Of a stretch of DNA of 10,273 nucleotides, positions 6,602 to 10,273 are shown one piece after another. The notes beneath the pieces were generated by a model. That model did not search any database, was not told the DNA's origin, and worked only from the letters and a program-made list of their open reading frames with translations. Position numbers and translations under genes: made by a program. This DNA comes from Actinoplanes liguriensis (lineage in GTDB: Bacteria; Actinomycetota; Actinomycetes; Mycobacteriales; Micromonosporaceae), in NCBI GenBank assembly GCA_000715855.1, contig KL571255.1:1-10273 (forward strand). The letters run 5' to 3'. Every line of letters starts with the position of its first letter. The first letter of the stretch is position 1.

Positions 6602-7912
6602 ATGCCCATTCGCCTGCGCTTTTTCGCTGTGCTGGCTACTGTGACGACTGCTGCCGCGGTCGGCACATCAGCACCGGCGGAAGCCGCCGTCACCATCCCC
6701 GCGTTCTATACGCCGCCTGCGACGCTGCCGGCGGCCGACGGGACGCTGATCCGCAGCGAGTCGCTCCCACTCGCGCTGTCACTGCCCGGGATCACCGGAA
6801 CACTGCCGGGCACCGCGACCCGGATCATGTACAAGTCGACCGATTCGAACGGCGGTCCGGTCGCGGTCACCGGCGCGTACGTCGAACCCGCCGCTCCCTG
6901 GCTCGGCGCCGGCGCACGACCGCTGGTCGTGCTGGCGCCGGGCACGATGGGACAGGGCGACCAGTGCTCGACGTCCCTCGCTCTGCAACGTGGCCTGATC
7001 CTCGGGACCGAGAACGATCAGCTCACGGTGTCCATCGGCTACGAGGTGCTGGCGATGTACCGGCTGCTCCTCAAGGGCATCGCCGTGGTGCAGACCGACT
7101 ACGTCGGCCTCGGAACGACGGACCGGTTGCACACGTACGTCAATCGGGTCGACGAGGGACACGCCGTGCTGGACGCCGCGCGGGCCGCTCGTGCGCTGAC
7201 CGGCACGTCGATCACCGCGAAGTCCCTCATCGGGCTGTACGGCTACAGCCAGGGCGGCGGTGCGGTCGCCTCGGCCGCGGAGTTGCAGTCGACCTACGCG
7301 CCGGACGTGAAGGTCACGGCTACCTACTCGGGCGCGCCTCCGGCGAACCTCGCCGACGTGACGTCCGCGATCGACGGGAGTGAGCTGGCCGGGGCGCTCG
7401 GCTGGTCCATCAACGGATTCGCCCAGTCCGACCCGGCCCTGAAACCGCTGCTCGACAGGTATCTCAGTGACGCGGGCCGGGCCGTACTGGGAAATCTCTC
7501 CTCGATGTGTGTCGGCGACGCGATCCTGAGCTATGCCGGTAAGAAGAGCACGTCGTGGACCACGACCGGCCAGTCGGTCGCGGACATCGTCGCGGCCGAG
7601 CCCGAGCTGAAGTCGTTCATCGACGACCAGTTGATCGGTACCCGCAAGCCGGCCGGTGTCGTCCGCGTGGCGACGGGCACCAGCGACAACCTGGTGCCGC
7701 ACGGCCAGGCTCGGACGATGGCCGCGGATTGGTGCAAGCTGGGCGGCAAGGTCGTCTACGCGCCGGTGGTTCTCCTGCCCACCGTCAGTCCGTTGATCAA
7801 CCACTTCGGGCCGCTCCTGACCGATCAGGGCACCGCCGTCGACTGGCTCACCGCGCGCCTGGCCGGCGTCCCGGCGGCCTCCACCTGCGCGCTTCTGCCG
7901 TTGCAGCCTTAG
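6602..7912 (+). CDS. Secreted triacylglycerol lipase/esterase, LIP family (alpha/beta hydrolase)
   Basis: The product is 436 aa with a clear signal peptide: MPIRLRF, a hydrophobic stretch, then APAEAA, cleaved near residue 29. The mature part is an alpha/beta hydrolase of the secretory lipase (LIP) type. VVLAPGTMGQGDQC (109-122) is the oxyanion-side strand and loop, and VVQTDYVGLGT (162-172) is typical of the family. GYSQGG (214-219) is the nucleophile elbow with Ser216. GTSDNLVPH (359-367) supplies the likely catalytic Asp362, and INHFG (399-403) the likely His401. Four cysteines (122, 303, 378, 429) could make two disulfides, fitting export. The length is normal for the family and no key residue is missing. 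It is transcribed alone, divergent from the membrane-protein gene, with a palindrome upstream and a strong hairpin just after the stop. It should hydrolyse acylglycerols or other esters outside the cell; the exact substrate is not visible. Confidence 0.92.
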   Translation: MPIRLRFFAVLATVTTAAAVGTSAPAEAAVTIPAFYTPPATLPAADGTLIRSESLPLALSLPGITGTLPGTATRIMYKSTDSNGGPVAVTGAYVEPAAPWLGAGARPLVVLAPGTMGQGDQCSTSLALQRGLILGTENDQLTVSIGYEVLAMYRLLLKGIAVVQTDYVGLGTTDRLHTYVNRVDEGHAVLDAARAARALTGTSITAKSLIGLYGYSQGGGAVASAAELQSTYAPDVKVTATYSGAPPANLADVTSAIDGSELAGALGWSINGFAQSDPALKPLLDRYLSDAGRAVLGNLSSMCVGDAILSYAGKKSTSWTTTGQSVADIVAAEPELKSFIDDQLIGTRKPAGVVRVATGTSDNLVPHGQARTMAADWCKLGGKVVYAPVVLLPTVSPLINHFGPLLTDQGTAVDWLTARLAGVPAASTCALLPLQP

Positions 7913-7924
7913 CCGCCACCGCGA

Positions 7925-7971
7925 AACCACCGTGAGCACCAGCCCGGCTCCGGCTGGCCCTCACGGTGGTT
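7925..7971. terminator. Strong hairpin after the lipase gene, probable terminator
   Basis: A perfect 12-bp stem, AACCACCGTGAG (7925-7936) with CTCACGGTGGTT (7960-7971), encloses a second 6-bp stem, CCAGCC (7939-7944) with GGCTGG (7952-7957), around a 7-base loop. It begins 12 bases after the lipase stop. There is no T-run, which is common for actinomycete terminators. The stem is symmetric, so it could also stop minus-strand transcripts. Confidence 0.7.
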
Positions 7972-8040
7972 ATCCGGGTCGCATAACCACGGCCGGGACC
8001 AGCCGCGCGCGGTTGCGGGCGCGGGCAGCGGAATCAGCGG

Positions 8041-8071
8041 CGTGCCCGGGGCGCGGCAACGCCCCGGCACG
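8041..8071 (-). terminator. GC-rich hairpin downstream of the minus-strand operon, possible terminator
   Basis: CGTGCC-c-GGGGCG (8041-8053) pairs with CGCCCCGGCACG (8060-8071), giving a 12-bp stem with one bulged base and a 6-base loop. It lies about 42 bases past the stop of the lipoyl-acyltransferase gene and has no T-run. A similar arm at 8086-8101 (GTGTGCCGGGGTGCG) could compete for the right-hand strand. The interval 7913-8113 holds these hairpins and no gene that I can support. Confidence 0.5.
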
Positions 8072-8113
8072 CGCCAGGTCCGGCGGTGTGCCGGGGTGCG
8101 GCGGGGCGGCGGG

Positions 8114-9214
8114 TCAGCGGCGGAGCGGGACGACCGTGGTGGTGACGATCTTCGTCTTGACGGCGTGTTCGGCGGGGACGGAGCTGACGATGACCGCGCC
8201 GGAGGCGATGGCCGCGTCGTCCCCGATGACAACGTCCGGCTCGATGTAGATGCCGGTGCCGAAGCGGATCCGGGAGCCGATCGTCACCTTGCCGGACGTG
8301 ACGACCGAGGGACCGCTGGCGTTGTCGGAGCCGATCACGCTGTGGTGGTCGAACGAGTTGTACGCCGAGAAGAAGTTGTTGTCGCCGACCTGCACACCGG
8401 TGGCGATGTGGCAGAACGCGCAGACGATGTTCCCTCGTCCGATGGTGACATCCGTAGCGATCTTCGCCGTCGGGTCGATGGCGTTCGCGAGGGGCACCCC
8501 GGCGGCGTCGCACAGCGCGCGGAACCGGGCGCGGACCGCCGGCGACCGCCCGATCGCGATGACCGCCGCGTCGAAGGCCCCGGCGCCGAACAGGTCGGAC
8601 AGCAGCCCGGACCCGCCGACCACCGGCACCCCGTGCACGAAGGCACCCCACCGCGTGGCGTCGTCGTCCACGATCGCCACGGCCTGCTGAGTCGTGCTCC
8701 CGGCCAGAATGTCCAGCACCTGGGTGGCCCCGAGCGCCGCCCCGATGATCAGGATCCGCTGCCGCCCGGGCGCCCCGGGCAGGGGAGCGGGCAGGTCAGC
8801 CGGGGTGGCCACGGGAGCAACAGCCGCCTCCACGTCCTTGACCGTGATCAGCCGGTCGAGCCCGAGCATCCCCAGATCAACCCCGAGCTCGGCGGCCCGC
8901 TGCTGAGCCTTGACCGTGGCCCGCGGCCCGGAGATGACAGGAGCAGCCACCTGAGCGGCCACGAATGCATCGCGAGCGGCAGAGTCGGGAAAGAGCTGCG
9001 CGATCGGCTGGGAGAGCGGAACCTCGGTTCCCTTGGCCGCCGCGTGCAGCAGCACCCCGGCGACCGGCGCGAGCACCTCGAGGACCGCCTTGCTCGTCTC
9101 CACCTCGGCGAGCAGTTCGTCCTTCTCCACCTCGGCGCCGTCCTCGGCGAACCACATCACCAGGATGCCGTGCTCGCTGTTGACGTCGTTGGTGGGTACC
9201 AGAACCGGATTCAA
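8114..9214 (-). CDS. Fusion: lipoyl domain + E1/E3-binding-like segment + PglD/NeuD-type left-handed beta-helix acyltransferase
   Basis: The 366-aa product starts at TTG 9214, fixed by AGGAGG 5 bases upstream and by overlap with the preceding TGA. Residues 1-76 form a biotinyl/lipoyl domain; ETSKA puts the lipoylated lysine at 42. Residues about 94-132 resemble a peripheral subunit-binding domain (AAELGVDLG...LITVKDVEAAV) but lack its usual Gly-rich loop. After an Ala/Pro linker, RILIIGAALGATQVLDIL (153-170) opens a PglD-type Rossmann domain. From about 245 the hexapeptide turns of a left-handed beta-helix follow (ATDVTIGRGN, VTIGSRIRFG, DVVIGDDAAI). DHHSVIG (289-295) aligns with the catalytic-His region of PglD/NeuD enzymes, suggesting His290. 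The E2 catalytic domain is absent. The E1 beta gene directly upstream implies that E1 charges the lipoyl arm, and the helix domain may pass the acyl group to a sugar. Architecture is seen; the reaction is inferred. Confidence 0.87.
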   Translation of the reverse strand: MNPVLVPTNDVNSEHGILVMWFAEDGAEVEKDELLAEVETSKAVLEVLAPVAGVLLHAAAKGTEVPLSQPIAQLFPDSAARDAFVAAQVAAPVISGPRATVKAQQRAAELGVDLGMLGLDRLITVKDVEAAVAPVATPADLPAPLPGAPGRQRILIIGAALGATQVLDILAGSTTQQAVAIVDDDATRWGAFVHGVPVVGGSGLLSDLFGAGAFDAAVIAIGRSPAVRARFRALCDAAGVPLANAIDPTAKIATDVTIGRGNIVCAFCHIATGVQVGDNNFFSAYNSFDHHSVIGSDNASGPSVVTSGKVTIGSRIRFGTGIYIEPDVVIGDDAAIASGAVIVSSVPAEHAVKTKIVTTTVVPLRR

Positions 9215-10209
9215 CTGGCCCTCCTGATGGCCGCTTCGATCTGTGCGCTACCGACCAGCACGGCCGCTTCCTTGGTCTTCGACGAGGGGATGATCGTCGG
9301 CGAGCTGGCCACCACGTCGACGGGCCGCCGCAGCCGGCCGAACAGGCCCCGGGACACGACCGAGGCGGCTTCGGCGCCCCAGGACCAGCCGTCGGCGCCC
9401 TCCTCGACGGTCACCAGGGAACCGGTCGAGGCCACCGAGGAGAGGACCGGCTCCCAGTCCATCGGGGCGATCTGCGCCGGCACGATCAGCTCGGCGAAGA
9501 TCTCCTCCTCCATGGCCAGGCGCTCGACGACCTTGGCCGCGAGGTGTGCCTGATATCCGTAGGCCAGCACGCTGACGGTGCAGTCCTCGCGGGGCACCGC
9601 CGACAGCCGGACCGTGGGGAGCATGCCGGACGAGGACGCGATCAGGTCGCCGACCATCCCGTTCACCGGCAGTGCCAGGTGCTGCGGGTAGAGCAGCTTG
9701 TGCTCCACGTACAGCACCGGCTCGTCGCGCCCGAGGAAGTCGGCGAACACGACGCGCGGGTCGTGGTAGAGCGAGGCGGCCACCACCCGTAGGTGCGGGA
9801 CGCCGAGGAAGTGTTTCTCCAGGCTCTGGCTGTGTGTCGGCCCGTAGCCCCGATGGCCCCCGGTGGCGGCGCGGATGATCACCGGGCAGGTGGCCTGACC
9901 GGCGTACATCGTCTGGTACTTGGTGATGTGGTTGACGACCTGGTCGAACATGAGCGTCAGGAAGTCGCCGAACATCACCTCGGCGATCGGGCGGTACCCG
10001 GCGAGGGCGAGCCCGGCCGAGATCCCGGCGATCGCCCCTTCGCTGATCGGCGTGGTCCGCACCCGGGCAGGGAAGGCGGTCGACAGGCCGCGGGTCACTT
10101 TGAAGGCCCCGCCGTACGGATCGGCGATGTCCTCCCCGAGCAGAACGACGCGCCCGTCGTCGGCGAGCGCGCCCCGCAGCGTGTCGCCCAGTTCTTTCGC
10201 GAAGATCAC
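9211..10209 (-). CDS. 2-oxoacid dehydrogenase E1 component, beta subunit
   Basis: This 332-aa protein has near-normal E1 beta length and the family's transketolase-like layout. GEDIADPYGGAFKVTRGL (25-42) and TPISEGAIAGISAGLALAG (53-71), with Glu57 as the expected thiamine-activating residue, are intact. MFGDFLTLMFDQVVNHITKY (79-98) and GYGPTHSQSLEKHF (121-134), with His126, are also present. The C-terminal domain has VLAYGYQ and VTVEEGADGWSWGAE. Together with an alpha subunit it would decarboxylate a 2-oxo acid with thiamine diphosphate and acylate a lipoyl domain. The start is GTG 10209 with GAGGG 7 bases upstream; it overlaps the previous stop by GTGA, and its TGA overlaps the next start. 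It resembles branched-chain, pyruvate and acetoin E1 beta alike, so the 2-oxo acid cannot be told. No normal E2 catalytic domain or E3 gene is in the window. Confidence 0.93.
   Translation of the reverse strand: MIFAKELGDTLRGALADDGRVVLLGEDIADPYGGAFKVTRGLSTAFPARVRTTPISEGAIAGISAGLALAGYRPIAEVMFGDFLTLMFDQVVNHITKYQTMYAGQATCPVIIRAATGGHRGYGPTHSQSLEKHFLGVPHLRVVAASLYHDPRVVFADFLGRDEPVLYVEHKLLYPQHLALPVNGMVGDLIASSSGMLPTVRLSAVPREDCTVSVLAYGYQAHLAAKVVERLAMEEEIFAELIVPAQIAPMDWEPVLSSVASTGSLVTVEEGADGWSWGAEAASVVSRGLFGRLRRPVDVVASSPTIIPSSKTKEAAVLVGSAQIEAAIRRAS
9220..9225 (-). promoter_or_regulatory. Shine-Dalgarno site deciding the TTG start of the lipoyl-acyltransferase
   Basis: AGGAGG on the minus strand lies inside the last codons of the E1 beta gene, 5 bases before TTG 9214. 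It supports the rare start codon and close translational coupling of the two genes. Confidence 0.85.
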
Positions 10210-10257
10210 GGCAGGGCCCTCGCCGTCGCCACGACCTCACCGAGCGCGGTCTCCACC
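10206..10257 (-). CDS. 3' end of the gene upstream of E1 beta, possibly E1 alpha (fragment)
   Basis: Reading the minus strand, codons VETALGEVVATARALP end in TGA at 10208-10206, overlapping the GTG of the E1 beta gene. The bases before this are adapter. Codon third positions are all G or C except one, as in the neighbours, so I take this as a real coding end. In most operons of this type the gene directly before E1 beta encodes E1 alpha, and this is the best guess. Sixteen residues are too few to prove it; another coupled gene is possible. Confidence 0.55.
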
Positions 10258-10273
10258 CTGTCTCTTATACACA
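10258..10273. other. Tn5/Nextera mosaic-end adapter at the contig end
   Basis: The last 16 bases, CTGTCTCTTATACACA, are the first 16 of the 19-bp Tn5 mosaic end, identical to the left arm of the block at 4195. This is untrimmed library sequence, so the genomic DNA ends at 10257. Confidence 0.95.

Noticed and set aside
6457..6696. N-terminal extension of the membrane-protein gene up to 6696
   Set aside because: It would overlap the signal peptide region and ribosome binding site of the lipase and the palindrome; part of it (to 6531) stays possible, the rest does not.
8042..9553. 503-codon plus-strand frame over the lipoyl-acyltransferase and E1 beta genes
   Set aside because: It is the antisense shadow of two strongly supported minus-strand genes and is rich in Arg, Gly and Asp without domain signs.
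9211..10257. An ordinary pyruvate or branched-chain dehydrogenase operon
   Set aside because: The gene after E1 beta has the lipoyl domain but a sugar-acyltransferase fold in place of the E2 catalytic domain, so a standard complex is not encoded here.
1..10273. CRISPR arrays, tRNA or rRNA genes, insertion sequences
   Set aside because: I saw no regularly spaced repeats, no tRNA- or rRNA-like sequence and no transposase; the only repeats are the paired DUF4082 modules and the adapter copies.

Overview
The window is high-GC DNA with GTG/TTG starts, GC-rich third codon positions, tight translational coupling and secreted multidomain proteins. This points to an actinomycete; a Micromonosporaceae genus such as Actinoplanes is my guess from the gene types only. 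It looks like the end of a draft contig. The last 16 bases (10258-10273) are Tn5/Nextera mosaic-end sequence, and a 31-base back-to-back mosaic-end pair lies inside at 4195-4225. Everything left of 4195 may therefore be artificially joined to everything right of 4225.

Left block (1-4194, + strand): the 3' part of a secreted Cys-rich parallel beta-helix protein. It is followed almost without a gap by a large secreted protein with an N,N-dimethylformamidase-beta-like domain, two Ig-like domains and two DUF4082 domains. Its last DUF4082 domain is cut off by the adapter. The pair looks like an extracellular or cell-envelope polymer module.

Right block (4226-10257): a GT2 family glycosyltransferase (+); a convergent three-TM-segment envelope protein of unknown function (-); a divergent secreted lipase (+), with a perfect 7+7 palindrome in the shared promoter region; and a convergent intergenic region with two strong hairpins. 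Then comes a minus-strand operon: the last codons of a gene that may encode a 2-oxoacid dehydrogenase E1 alpha, an E1 beta gene, and an unusual fusion gene. Start and stop codons overlap at both junctions (GTGA and TTGA).

The most interesting object is that fusion (8114-9214 -). It has an N-terminal lipoyl domain with the lysine motif ETSKA and a degenerate E1/E3-binding-like segment. Where E2 enzymes carry their CoA-dependent catalytic domain, it carries a PglD/NeuD-type Rossmann plus left-handed beta-helix sugar acyltransferase. Coupled to E1, it suggests a route in which a 2-oxo acid is decarboxylated by E1, loaded on the lipoyl arm, and passed to an amino or hydroxy sugar in the same polypeptide, possibly without acyl-CoA. 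This mechanism is an inference, but the domain fusion and operon structure are visible in the sequence.
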